Part shown: positions 32,815 through 45,159 of the stretch, in pieces
Layout: each line of letters begins with the position of its first letter
Position numbering within the stretch: the first letter of the stretch is position 1
From: Pseudoscleropodium purum
Lineage: Eukaryota; Streptophyta; Bryopsida; Hypnales; Brachytheciaceae
Direction: 5' to 3'
Length of the DNA: 64,000 nt
NCBI GenBank assembly: GCA_963969395.1
Contig: OZ017803.1
Coordinates: 15,996,001 to 16,060,000, forward strand
Translations under genes and position numbers: made by a program
The notes under the pieces: generated by a model
What the model saw: the letters and a program-made list of their open reading frames with translations, nothing else
Told to the model about the DNA's origin: nothing
Databases searched by the model: none

Positions 32815-33300
32815 CTAGACACCTCGAACGCAAAAGGTGTAGAGCCGTTGGCACGCATACCAATACAGCTTTGGCTCCAAATTGGTGAAATTCTACATGG
32901 AAGCCGCGTTTTCTTTTTTTGGAACTCTAGCGCTACAGTAAAGGCCTACATGCCCTCCGACCAAAGGTGAATTTTGGGAGGGAGCTAGGCACAGTGGCTT
33001 ACAGGACTGACAATTTGGCGATTTAAATCGCCAGAAAAAGAAGAAACCCTGCATGGAAGTTCATTTGGAGGGGCCCCATTTCGGTTCCTGAGTCCTGACT
33101 CGTTCCTCCAATCCTCCACCGCAGTGTCACACCTTCGCAGCAAATCTCCTCAGTCGGCCACGTCATCAGCCACGTCAGCTATGGAACTCCTCTGCCACTT
33201 CAATCTAACCTTGAGTGAGCCCGGACCGGTGTGCTCTAAGTCACTGTAAGTTAGAGGTAGGGTACAATAATCTTACAACCCGACTATTTGAGCCATTCAA
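32815..33300. other. GC-richer island with an 18-bp perfect palindrome
   Basis: This stretch is clearly richer in G+C than its flanks. It contains TGGCGATTTAAATCGCCA (33016-33033), a perfect palindrome, and a GCCACGTCATCAGCCACGTC motif pair. No open frame is supported. It may be a mobile-element remnant or a regulatory patch, but its borders are not resolved. Confidence 0.4.
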
Positions 33301-33349
33301 ATTTTATTTTATTTAAGAATGTGGAGTTTAATTGGTATATTTTGGTAAG

Positions 33350-34055
33350 GATAATTATCATTGCATTTTTACACAATCCCAATTCAACACACCAAATTTA
33401 TATTTCAAAAAAGCAAAAATTCCTTTTTTGGTGAATTTTTAAAGTCCATTTTTATGGTTGGACATGATATTTTATTATAAACAATTGGTGATGAATTTCT
33501 TTAATTTGATTGTAGAGATATGTAGGAAACATCCTTACGCACATCTTCTCTTCAACAAGCATCTCCAAGAAAGTTTCACAATTCCTTCTATAGAGATTTC
33601 AATGTTAAGGTGACAATACCCAAATTTTGTAAAAATAGATATCTCTTTATTGTAATTAGAGTTTTCTATTTTGCCCTTAGATAGCAACTAATTTCTTACA
33701 TTTGAACATGATGATACAATTTCTTGGCCAAAATCAAGTTAAAATATAAAGATATCCATTTCTTCAAAGTTTAGTTATACGACACTTTTCATTGAATTCT
33801 TCATTGATCATATATTTGTTACATAAGGGGGTGCTTTTGATATTAAAGGTGTGCATATGAGTGTTCCCTACGTATCCATGCAATCAAATTAAAAAAAACA
33901 AAAACTCATCACCAATTGTTTTCAATAAAATTTTATGTAAAATCACAAAAATTGACTTTAAAAATTCACCAAAAATAGAATTTATCCTTTTTAAAATTGA
34001 AATTTGGTATGCTTCATTGGGATTGGGTAAGAATTAGGTGATAATTATGCATGAC
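33350..34055. mobile_element. Inverted-repeat (foldback-like) element, arms about 200 bp
   Basis: The left arm, about 33350-33550, carries ATAATTATCA, CACAATCCCAATT, TTTTTGGTGAATTTTTAAAG and ACAATTGGTGATGA in order. Their complements appear in reverse order in the right arm, about 33845-34050. The arms are imperfect. About 290 bp lies between them, itself with a smaller inverted pair (TAGATATCTCTTTAT against ATAAAGATATCCAT). Target duplications are not clear. It could be a foldback transposon or a decayed MULE-type MITE. Confidence 0.6.
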
Positions 34056-34059
34056 AAAA

Positions 34060-37000
34060 AAAAGACAATTTTATTCTATATTGTATACAAATCTTTAAAA
34101 GACTCAAAAAGGCAGTTTGTAAGGTTTTTGTACCCAATCTGTCAACACTCCATCCTTCGTTCATTCGGAATGCAGATCGCCATCCTAAAAATTCTTCAAA
34201 AAACTCCTTTTTGTTGGTTAAGAAGCTTTTGAATCTGATCACAATATAGGATTTAGGGTGTCATTCACCCATGTCAAAAGCGTTACAGGGGCATGCATTG
34301 CTTGGAAGATTGGACTTACACACTGGGTGGGTTGATGTTGAAGCTCCATTTCAGTTCATACATTTGTTGCAGACTCTGCAATAAAAGACTAAGACTGAAA
34401 CACCCCTAAACAGGGCTTCACTTTTTTCAGAACTTAACTCATTGCTTGATTGAAACTCAAAATTGAAACTCAAAATAGTACATATTGTCTCAAATCAAGG
34501 GTTGGTATCACCAAAGCATCAAATAGATATTTTTTCAAACATTGTCTAAAGTAGTAACTACTATGGTTACCACAAAAATATTGGATATCTATGAATCCAA
34601 AGACTATTATAAGTGTCATAGTCCATCCAAGCAAATTTACATATTGTAAGCACAAGAGAAAGAGTCCAAAGATAACAAATATATGTGCTTGATAACAAAA
34701 TGTTGCACCAAATCTGTGTTGGAAAAATTTGATTTGAAGGTTGTGCCTCACTTGTGCTTGTCCCAAACACAAGACAAACCAATGTGAAGTTAGTGAGGAT
34801 GCACGAGGTGTCTTTAGCAACAGCCAATTGCTATCTATGTCACAAATCAATCAAACCAACAAAAAGGAAATAGTAAAAAAGGCCATAGAGCAACATACAA
34901 TCAAATCACAACAACAACCTAAGCCAACCACAAATCCACAAAGAAAGGAGACCTTTGCCATTCCAAGAAGCTCGAGAGTCACCATAGAAAAGCTTCACAA
35001 TTCAAGCCAGAGCAAACTGCCACAGTCGCAATGCCAAAAGGTGAGAGACACATGAAATGGACGGCCATTTCATTCTCACATAATTGGAGGGAAAACTTCC
35101 AAAGAAGTCATAATGAGGTAGTTTCAAAATAATTGTCACTTAAAGTAGTGAATTGGTTCCAATTAAGGCCATCTCCCTAGTGGGATGGTGGGTGGTATAT
35201 GGTGTACTCATCCAAGCCTATTACAATACCTAATTAGTCATTGCCACAATGTGACATAGAAATAATAGGTCTACCAATTAGTTAAAAATACTTTAAACAT
35301 AAAGTAGAACCACTACTGCCACAAAAATACTTACCGAGATAAAATACCAAATCCATATGGAGATGATATGAGCATCCAAATTGGGCTTTTTGATGTATCA
35401 GTTTAATTCCAAAAATATACGTGAGAAGTATATTGGAAAGAACTTACAAACAAATGAGTATGTGACTAACTTGGTGTACCAATATTGAACCATGAAATAG
35501 AACTACTAAACAAATTCATGTTTATATCTAAGATTAGAAAAACATGATGACTGGGCTAGGAGTTTACTACTGGGGAAATTTACATAACAATGGTAACTTC
35601 TATGGAAACATATGAACAGATTTAATCAATCCTATGAAGGCAAAAAGTCCTAGAAATACTTCACATGATATTATAAATTTGAGATGGGGCTCTAAAAAAA
35701 AGCCTATACAAATACCGAAGGAAAAGAAGAAGGAGCAGCAGCGTGATCAAAGATTGGGAAACAGCTACAGCTATAAGCAGAGTTGCAATCATGAGTCCTG
35801 GGAAATGCTATTTTATTGTACACCACTGGAAAAAGCAAGGGAATGTGTACTTACCAGAAGATGTTAAGTTATTGGCGGCTCCAGCCTCAATTGCAAAACC
35901 CATCGCTTTTCATTACTTGAAATAGTGACAAAACGTGGGGTGAGTGAAAAAAAGTCATACCCAGCCACTTACTGCAAAACATGTCACTTTTGAAATAGCG
36001 ACAAAATGTGGGGTGAGTGAAAAAAGTCAAGAACAACAAAACATGGGACTCACTTGGCTAACTTACTAACATTAAATCATTTTTAGCGAGAAGTGACAGA
36101 GGCTCCAGATCTCCTCTATGAAAAACAACAAGGTTTGCTCTAGTAAGTGAGTTTCTTGCTTAGAAAGGTTCCTAGTTCGCAACCTGGCTGAGTTCTTTAA
36201 TTTGCCTTGGGCAACACAATAAGTTAGCGCTTGCTCTCTTTGTAAGATTTGTCCTTGAATTCACTTACTGAAGACTGGGAGCATTGAGCCACCGGTAAGT
36301 TAGAGGCTAGCAATTTCCATTCTGGTTGTACAAAAGTTTTTTCATAAATTTTTTGGATGCATACTTGCTACAAGGTAACATTACTTAATTGTGACCTGTA
36401 GTTGTCATCGTTCACTTAATTATAAGATATATAAGGAGAATCTCAGATTTTTACCATTGATGTTCTTTGAATGAAGAAAATATAACTTTGTAATTTAAAT
36501 TTTTTTTTAAAATTAATAGAAAAAAATACAAATGTAAAAAACACTCTATATCTAGTAATTTGGATTCTAGGATAATTAGAGTTTGCAATTGCAATAATTC
36601 TTTCAATTTTTAGATATTTTCCAAAAATTTAAGATGGAATTGAATTAAAACTTGTCAAGCTTCATTTAATTAATGTAGATCAAGTACCAAAATGAATGTT
36701 TTGAAGTTACAAATCAAGGTTGGCCTAGGTGCATTCACTTTTTGAATGTGTGGACTTTTCAGTGGTATGTATTGTGAGTTGCCAAAGTGATATGCTTGCA
36801 AATCGTACTTGCCACTGCGAAATTTGGCCAACTGCACTAAAAAATGCCCTAATGTTTGCCAATTTTGCAATGGTGAGCATGATTCGTCAACACCTTTTTG
36901 AAAATTTGTCTTTTTGTGTGCTTTTCAAGTGGTTTATTTTTATTGTCCAATGTCTAAATTGGAGGTTTTGTGTACCTACTACAAGTACTTTAGAATACGC

Positions 37001-37170
37001 TTCCAATAATTAAAAATTCAAGTTCCATTTTTAAAAGAGTGAAAAGAGAGAGATATATCTGGTAGACCTTTTACTAGTCCCATTAAGGATGCCTCAATAC
37101 CCTATTTGACAAGACAACAATCCAAAGGAAGAGCCAAAGTGGCAGGCCAAGGAGTTGCTACAAATGTTGT
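34060..37170. other. No gene; short tandem direct repeat at 35921-36030
   Basis: AT-rich. Two about 38-bp direct repeats (GACAAAACGTGGGGTGAGTG at about 35928, GACAAAATGTGGGGTGAGTG at about 36000) lie 70 bp apart. Open stretches at 34470-34850 (minus) and 34741-35055 (plus) overlap each other and show no family features. I see no supported gene. Confidence 0.5.
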
Positions 37171-37172
37171 GA

Positions 37173-38023
37173 GAGCATCTCCATCAGGGCACATAATATT
37201 GTCCTTCAAATGGTTTGGCGTGTCCTAGATTCTTTATTAATCCCATAGCTTGATTAATTCCCTTTCTTTTGCAATTAGCCTCTCCAAAAATTGCTTGTCA
37301 CACTACAAGCTACAAGGCCCTCTCATTTCGGCGTGTGCCTCATTTGTGCAAATTTGCACAAATTTGCACAGTTTTTAATGTTAGTTCTGGAGTCCAACCT
37401 CACCCCCAACCAATTGAAATGCTTCAAACAAGAGCGCTTAAGGTAGGTGTGTCCTGGTTTAGCATTGGTATTTGAAATATTGCATTGGTATTCACAAAAT
37501 TGCAGTCTACAAGTGGAGGCTTCATAACATGGCGTGCCTTTCTCTTCCTCTGATAAGGTAGGAGGCTCAAAAAGCGACTTTTAAGGGCTGATCCGCCGTT
37601 TTCATAAGTTTGAATGAACAGAAATATTTTTAGCTCATTTTCCAGAGAAAGAAAAATGAATGCCTAACGTAACACAAGTGGTTTCATATTTTTGAAGCAT
37701 TTTTGAATTAGTTATGAATTTTCAAAGATTTCTGTAGTAGATACGTATTTGTGACCATAGGTCTCCCAAAATCTGTCCCCTTGCAACTTCTAAGGCGATT
37801 TCCCAACCATGGAGGAAATAATTGGCTCTTGGAATAAAATAAATAAATTTTTCTTGATTCATTTAATAGCAACAATGGTTTGTTAAAAGATCACCTTCCA
37901 TCCATTTTACAACCAACTACAGGACAGTTGCAAGGAGACGGTTGCAATTACAGCCTCCTACCTTACATGGCATTCACGAACTGGTATGTCCACTTTGACA
38001 TGTGTGGACTAGTGGAGATGCTC
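37173..38023. mobile_element. Tourist/Harbinger-like element, 851 bp
   Basis: The left end is GAGCATCTCCATCAGGGCAC and the right end is the complement of GAGCATCTCCACTAGTCCAC. The flanking triplets are TGA (37170-37172) and TAA (38024-38026), one mismatch from a TWA duplication. GAGCATCTCC-type ends with 3-bp targets are common in PIF/Harbinger MITEs of plants. There is no transposase. Inside it holds TTGCACAAATTTGCACAAATT-type short repeats (near 37350). Confidence 0.6.
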
Positions 38024-38029
38024 TAAATT

Positions 38030-40458
38030 AATTACTTTGCAACTTATGGTCTTGTCAAAAGTGTCTCTTTGCATTTGAAAAAATGTGCATTTTAGCACAT
38101 TGACCTCTTCTATATAATTAGTATTGGTTTATGATATGTTCCTATATTTGGAGATAACTACCAAATAGTTCATTGTCATTGTTAGCTAGTGCCTTTAGGA
38201 AGATAACCAATTGAAGTGTAAAAATAAATGATTGAAAACTAGAAAAAAACCCTAGTAGGGTTGGCAACCAATTGGTGTACAAAAATAAAAGATAGATATG
38301 AAGCCACCTTTTTCATGAAATTGGCAAATTTGAGCTACTTGTAAGTTTGAATTCAAGGCTATTATTTGAGTTCATTGCTAGAGATGGATATATTCTTGGA
38401 CAAGGTGGATATCACTTTAGGATTGTCTATAGTGGCCATCCCCTACTCCATCAGCCTTGTCTATCTAATGTAGTGAAATTTAGAATTTAGTTTCAAACCA
38501 ATATGTTAGGAGGATTTGGGACTTTACAAATTTTGAAGTTGAAGGAAAGTAGATGGTGAGGATTTGATACTAGAAGAAATTAACTAGAAAATTTTGATAA
38601 GGAGAAAATGCAACCAATGTATTTGTTCTCCCTTCCCCTTTTTTGTTCTTCAAAGAGGACAAAAAGATTACACAAACTTCACAAATACCAATACTCGTAC
38701 ATTGTGTATTAGAGGTAAGTTGAACAACAATAAAGGCCTCATGCCATGCTCCATTGGTGGGCGACATGTGTTCAATATGTGCCCAACATTCAATTTGACA
38801 AATAATAAATATTGAAATTATGGATGTTTCAAACAATTCTATCTATATCTTAAATTAGGCTTTTTGTTTGTTTGTTTCATTTGTTATGTTGAGATCTCTC
38901 AAACCATATGTCCTCCAGTCTAGTGATTCTTGAGGTGGTGAAAAAAGGCCAAATTGTGAAATTTTTTTGATCAACTTCCAAAATGCTTAAGAAATCAAGG
39001 GCAAGAGATTAATTGAAGTTGCCAAAAACTCACTACATTTGATCTTGTGATAGCCAGAGTTTGTTGCATGATGGGGGCATGTTGCCTTCTCATTTTAGCA
39101 TCTTGTCCCTTCATTTTCCAAGATGGAGCCATGTGGCAAAATCTGAAGGGTTGCGGGGACAATCCGGAGCTAGTTGACTTTGTGGTTTACAAGAACCAAA
39201 CCCTCACACCAACGTGTCATCGCTAGAGGTGCTCACCCATCATCACAATGTCATCGCCAGTTTTTTATAATTACTTGTAATTATTGCCAGCAACGGTTGA
39301 GGTTTCATGGTCTTGTACGTGAATTTTTTGAGATTTCGCTAGTCATTAGTGAGAGTGGAAGGCCAATTCCACTTCAAAACTTGTACTTGGTGTTGGCAAT
39401 GATGGCAAGATCATGGTGTGAGAGTGCATAGCTTTGTTTTAGTTGCTATTTTGCAAGGATTCTTCTTCAAAATATATGCGTCGTAAGTAGGGTTGGAGGT
39501 TTGCATTTTCATAATTTACGTTTAGTACGTTGGTTTGTGTTGTATTGTTTCATCTCCTTTGTTGTAGATGTGCTTGTAATTTTCATTCACTTCTTGATTA
39601 TTTGGACATTGTGGTGCTGAATTGTTCATGATTTTCCTTGTGTAGTAGTCATGAGGCCTCAATTCTTGGCTTTTCCTGCCATCATTGAATACGCGATTGT
39701 TTCACTCTAATTGTTACCTTTTGATTTGGTAAAGGTGCGCGGGTGCATGTAGTTTTTAAGAGAAGGAAAGAAGTGTCGATCCAATCTCATGAAGCTTGTT
39801 GACATTGTGGATTAATCTCACTTTTTATGATACAATTTATTCTTGTGGTGGATTTTTCCCTCTTGGTTTTTTTTGGTCCTTCCTACGTGAGTCTTGAAGT
39901 GGCGCCAATGTAGGTTTTTTTTTTTGTATGTGGAGGAGTGGGAATGAAACAATTCTAAGTTGGAGGAGGATGTGCATTTAGGTTTTGAACTAGTAGCTAC
40001 ATGTTCACGTAAGATTTTTACTTCCTGTGCTTGTTCATTGTGATTAGTGATTCCTTCTACTATTGTGCTTCGTGTTTTCTATGCTTTGCTATGTGGGAGA
40101 TTCCTTGCAGTCGAATGCTTATGAGTCATGATTATATGTTGGGATAGGGCAACCTAATTCTAGTGCGATCTTTGCGACTCATTTTGTAGGTTGTAGTTAG
40201 AGCAAAGTGAGAGTCCATTGCACGTCACTACTAGTTTTGTTTGGATTTAGGGTAATTGAAGTCAAAGTCACAATGATACTTATTAGATTGGCCTTGTTCC
40301 GTTACTACAATAGGATTCCAAGCACTGGTTCTTCATCTTCCTCGTTTAGACTCACTCCAATGGGCCTACAATCTGGCTCTGCTCCATCCACGACTTCTAA
40401 ATCCATCGTGATGTGTAGTGGAAGCGTTGGAAATGGAAGTTGTAGTTAGAGCACTAGG
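38030..40458. other. No supported gene; possible left flank of the hAT element
   Basis: 38855-38950 is a partial R1 copy (GTTTGTTTGTTTCATTTGTT, GTTGAGATCTCTCAAACC). 40207-40449 is an open stretch with a Ser/Thr-rich segment that could be part of the 5' region of the hAT gene. There is no other evidence of genes. Confidence 0.4.
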
Positions 40459-43400
40459 ATGTCCGTTTGTAACAATTCACACAAGAGGAAGGGGACTTCA
40501 TTCCAAATGAAGCGACACAAGTCTAATCTTGTTGTGCCTCTATTCACTATTGAGGCTCAAGTACATGCCATGTCTTCACTTTTGCCTTCTAATTTTGTTG
40601 TAGAAATCATCACCTTGTCCTCAAATGAATCTACGATTGTACAAGGTGTGGAGGTTGAGGAATCAGCCAAGGCACGCAAAGGGAAGCAAAAGTTACCAAT
40701 CATTGACGAGGTTGACGACTAGTTTGATGAGGAGTTTCTTGCAAGTGCCATAGAGAAAGTTCCAAAGGAAAATTACGATGCTACAAGGAAATTCCAAGAC
40801 ACGTGGGTGGCTCGATTGCCGTAGGCAGAGCTCTTTCGCAATTCTAATGGCTTGTTTGAGTATGTAAAATGTGTTGTTTGCTCTCAGATTACAAGGAAGC
40901 CTAAGATTCTTCATCCGAAATAGGATACTCTAACCAAGCATGGAGGAAAGAGGAAGGCTATCCAAAATATGGCTAATGGAATCAAAAAGGGTCAATACTA
41001 CATTGCCAAGAATTGCAAGCACCTTTGTTATGAAAGATTGTATGCTACTAGGGACACGATCACCATGGCGCAACAACTGGCTGTAGTGAAAGAAAAACAA
41101 GCACGAAAGTGCCTGCACTTCGCTACAATCCTCCATTTGCTTCAAGAAGGCCGCCCCATGCTAGAGTACATGGCACTCGAACCACTTCTAAACTTCTTAG
41201 ATGTTTCCAAGCTACCAAAGTGGCACTGGTTTGACAGTGCGGGATGGGAGTTCACACAGTGTCTCTTTTATCAAGTTCAACGCAAGACAACAGAAGTCAT
41301 GTCCAAGGTTCACTTTTTTTTTTATAACTTGTGATGAAGTTATGACCTTAAATACCCAAAGTTGGATTTCCATCCACGGGTATGTGTGTGAAAATTGGAC
41401 TAGGAAATCTATGTTGTTGTTGCTAGAGCGTGTGATGGAAGGTAGCGGGAGCAACAATTTGACAACAGTCATAGTCGAAGATGTGAAGGCTTTTGGGGGC
41501 ATCAACAACGTGGAAATCACCACATACCTCGCGTCTTTCGGAGCATGTTAGTTGACCTTCCAAAATTTTGTATTCATTTCTCTGTGCATGATATTGCTTG
41601 CTTCAATTTAGGAGGCTTGTAGTTTAGGTTGTGTGCTTTAGTTGAGGTTGCTGCTTGCTTTAGTTTAGGAGTGGAACTAGGAATGTAAAAACACAAGATT
41701 GATCAGGGTTGACGAATCTCTACGTCCACCCAAAAATAGCGTCCGTAACCCGGACGTCCGGACGCATGGATGCCAGCGGACGCAGTGTCCTTCCCGCCGT
41801 CGGAAGGCGGACGGGGGTGGACGGGGTGGACGGGTGGGGGCGGATGGTGTCCGCGAATGTCAGCGGACGCTGCGGACACAATGTTCGCGTCCAGACGTCC
41901 CGGACATCCGACCGTCCTGTCAACCCTGAGATTGATGTTGGGTCTATTCCATTTGTTGGCAGATGGCGTTTGTACCTTTCAGGGAAAAAAGAACGGGGTT
42001 GTCAAGCAACTGAAAGAAAAATTTGCACCTAGAGTACTCAACATCCATTGTATGGTGAGACGCTTGTGCTTTCAAAAAACATTCTTGCCGCTTCTTTCTT
42101 ATTTGTGATTGGAAAATGCAACATTGGCTAACACCCTAATGTTGGCCAACATCCTTGTATTCTTATAATGCTATAGGCTTACAAAACGAACATGGCCGTG
42201 CAAACCTTTAGTGACCTTCCAATGGTAGGGAGAATTGAGGAGATGTTGGGTTCATTGTACGCCTTCTTTGCACATAGTCCAAAACAACATTTGGAGTTTA
42301 TAAAGCTGGTCAATCTCATGTAGGCCAAGGGTCTAAAAATCTTCAGGAATGTCCAAACGTGTTGGATCAGCATGCTCTCATTTGCAGTGAGAGTCATGGA
42401 CGAGTGTAGGGTGCTATTAGTAAAGATGTCACTGGATTGTCAATGACCAGTACAAGACGATATGGGAAAGAAAGCAAAGGTTGACAAAAAGTGCATGGCA
42501 ATAGTTCATAAAAACGTGAATTACCTTAGTGATATTCATATACTACTCGGTTTGTTTGCCTTGTTGCTTTTGTTGTGATGTGTGCATTCCTTGATGCAGT
42601 TTGCTCAAGGCTGTGATGTCTTCGTCTACGATTATGTAGCGGCCATTAACATATGCATCGCTGAGATCACAGCCTTTTATATTGACGATAGTTGTGCATT
42701 TTCATAAGATGTCTTCTGGGATTTCAAGGCCCTAGTGCAAGTCAAATACGACGCAATATCCATGACTTGGGTGTAGAGGGCGTTTGACTTAAATTTTGAC
42801 GCTCTTGAGGTACTTTACTTCACCTTAGTTGGGTACAACATCCTTGTTTCCCACAAATAGAAGTGCACTAAAGAAGAGGGTGTACTAGTGATTCAAGACG
42901 TCCATGCATGCATTGTGGATAACATGAAAGAGCTTTGCAAAGGTATTGAACTACCCCTCTATTTCTTGTATGCATTTTAATGTCAACTTGGGTCTTAGTA
43001 TATTACTACAATTTGCAGGGAAGTTACATCTCTTCTATAACTGAAGTTTGACATTTGATGTTTTGTTGCAATGTCAATTGTACCTTGGAATCTTTACTTT
43101 TGTAAATTTAGACATCCTTTGATCTTGTGATAGGTGTGGTGGAGAAGCTTATAGGCGAATTGCAAATCAGATATCCTTAGCATCTCTTATGGATGCATTT
43201 GGATAGGTGTATCCCCAATATTGGATGGGAACAACTACTGATGAGGATTTCCAACGACACCTTGACGTCCTTAAAGAGTACTATGGACAGACGAATATGT
43301 TCAGCATGCCAAAGAAGGGGAAGCATTTGGAGACTAATGTTAGCCCTGGCTCAGAGGACATGATTCTCCAAGCATCAAAGTCTCTTGCTGAGGCTCTCAA

Positions 43401-43790
43401 AGAGGACTCCCACGACAAACAATCATGTCTGGTCCTATAGATCTCTAAGCTTGATGAACAGGTTAGCATGTTCAAAATTGCCATGAAAGGCAACTGCCAT
43501 GTTGCTATACAAGGCGATCTCCCCTCAAACCCATTGACTCGTTTGTGTCGTCGGATTGAAGCAAATAGTCTGCTTTGGCATAAGTTGTCAGAGCACTTCA
43601 AGATTGTAGAGCTTGCAGTGGTCACTATTCTTGCCAGTGTTGAAGACAAGAGGACGTTCAACACTCTCAACTTCATAAAAAATAAGCTACAGAATCGGTT
43701 GTCTACACATCTCCCACTTGTTGAGGTAATGCATGCCCAAGATTTCTTTGGCTTGTCCGATTTTCCATATGACACTACATAAAGGAGTGG
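40459..43790 (+). pseudogene. hAT-superfamily transposase pseudogene (BED finger, RNase-H-like fold, dimerisation tail)
   Basis: An N-terminal basic region is followed by a BED-type zinc finger (W at 40803, C-V-V-C, then DTLTKHGGKR). The catalytic-type region includes WISIHGYVCENWTRKSM and GKKNGVVKQLKEKF. Next is the motif HCM-A-KTNMAVQTFSDLP, formed by joining across a GT-AG intron at 42055-42176. After that come LGSLYAFFAHSPKQH and WISMLSFAVRVMDE, and a tail EDKRTFNTLNFIKNKLQNRL typical of hAT dimerisation domains. Another intron spans about 41547-41962. Disabling changes are stops at 40720, 40822, 40921, 42321 and 43438 (all TAG), 42444 (TGA), and a frameshift at the T run near 41315. The element's own termini were not found. 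Confidence 0.75.
41704..41928. mobile_element. hAT MITE, 225 bp, with perfect 8-bp target duplication
   Basis: Terminal inverted repeats are CAGGGTTGAC (41704-41713) and GTCAACCCTG (41919-41928). Direct repeats AGATTGAT lie immediately outside at 41696-41703 and 41929-41936. An 8-bp duplication with CA...TG ends is the hAT signature. The inside is GC-rich and full of GGACG/CGTCC motifs in both orientations, so it can fold extensively. It lies within the inferred 41547-41962 intron of the hAT transposase, so it may not have disrupted coding. Intact ends suggest a fairly recent insertion. Confidence 0.9.
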
Positions 43791-44179
43791 AGGTCATCAA
43801 CTCAGAAAAAAGACTGATCATTTCGGAGCATATGATGAGTGGAGTCATCAGCTCGATAAGAAGACTCATAAAATTTGGAGTTGTGGAATGTATAGGTTTA
43901 ATTTACAAGTCAATGATGATGAAGGTCTATGCGAGTTTGACGTCTGTTGGATTATCGCAGAACGAACTCCAATTCACCACATCCCGAACCCCTTGAAAGT
44001 TGTTTCAGGAGTCTTCAAGTATTGGTTTTTGGTTGTTCTGAACTTGCTTGCATGTAGTCTATTAGTGTAGGGTACTTGTAGAACATGCATTGTGAAAGTC
44101 TGTGTATAGAAGTAGTTTGTGCGTTGTCCTACATCTAGAATATGGTTTGTGCTTCTTTGTAATAGCTCATGCTTCATTG

Positions 44180-45155
44180 CTCAATTCTTACTGTTAGTAC
44201 ATGTGCTGAAGTTCTATAAGTTGGCCTAATTAGTTAGCAATAGGTGTGGCTTGTGTACTTTCAAGTACTAGAAGCCGCGTTTGCTTCAATGTATGGTCTT
44301 TGTTTTGATTGTGCTGGCTCCTTCTATCACCCTAAGTCATGACAAATTTTTGTGTGCTCCATAGTTTTCTATCTAGATATTGCTTAATCTTCGTGATTTT
44401 TGTCTTTGCTCTTTCTTCCACTTGGCATACATGAATTTCTTTTTTGCTTTCATCTGGTACTCACGGAAGAGTGGGCAGGGGGGACACGGTGATTGGTGAA
44501 TTGGGTTTGAGACTTATCCTAAGTTTCCAATAGTAGGAATCCAAAAGCGAAGACCTCAACTTTTATTGCGTTACATTTTCAAACAAATTTTTTTTTCTTG
44601 TAGCCACATATTTGCTCTGAAAAAATGAGTGGAGCCAATACTCTTGACTGAGTTTTTTTAAATATAGCCAAATTTTTGCTATGCAAAGTCTACGTGTAGC
44701 CATCCAAATTTTATTTTAAAAAAGTTAGAAAAAACACTGCTCTAGTCACATTCTTGATACCATCAGAAAGCTCTTGTGAGGGAGGGTGCATAGACTTTAT
44801 TTTGTAGCATTCCAACCTACAACATGAAAGTTTTTGAATTTTGAATTTTTATGAATTAAAAAATTTCCTTTCCTTTTCTTTTGACCATGGCAACGACACA
44901 AGTACACTAGTATTAATGAAGACAATAACAAGCTAGTGTACAAGTATATGTCTTTGGTTGAGGAGGGAAAATAAGCTCATCAAATCCACTTGTTGGAATA
45001 TTGTATTGTGGCAAGTTGCTCTAAGTCATGAAGTCCTTCACTCCTTTCCCTCATACATGGGCAGTATGAATTTCAAAATCTAGATGAACATGCAATGGAA
45101 ATGGTCCATGTGTTAAATTTGTTTTTAAATGTGGATGGATTAAGCATCTGGTGAT
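44180..45155. other. No gene; R1 copy at about 44690-44930
   Basis: The R1 copy has AGAAAGCTCTTGTGAGGG, GGTGCATAGACTTTATTTTG, CATGAAAGTTTTTGAATTTTG and ends near ACACTAGTATTAAT. The rest is AT-rich with no open frames of note. Confidence 0.5.
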
Positions 45156-45159
45156 TTAA

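Noticed and set aside
34470..35055. Overlapping plus and minus open frames of over 100 codons
   Set aside because: AT-rich, no motifs, mutually antisense, no splice borders.
41699..42108. Overlapping open frames in the GC-rich MITE on both strands
   Set aside because: They are produced by the CGTCC/GGACG-rich MITE; its ends and target duplication show it is a non-coding insertion.
43281..43775. 164-codon minus-strand open frame
   Set aside because: Antisense shadow of the C-terminal part of the hAT transposase pseudogene.
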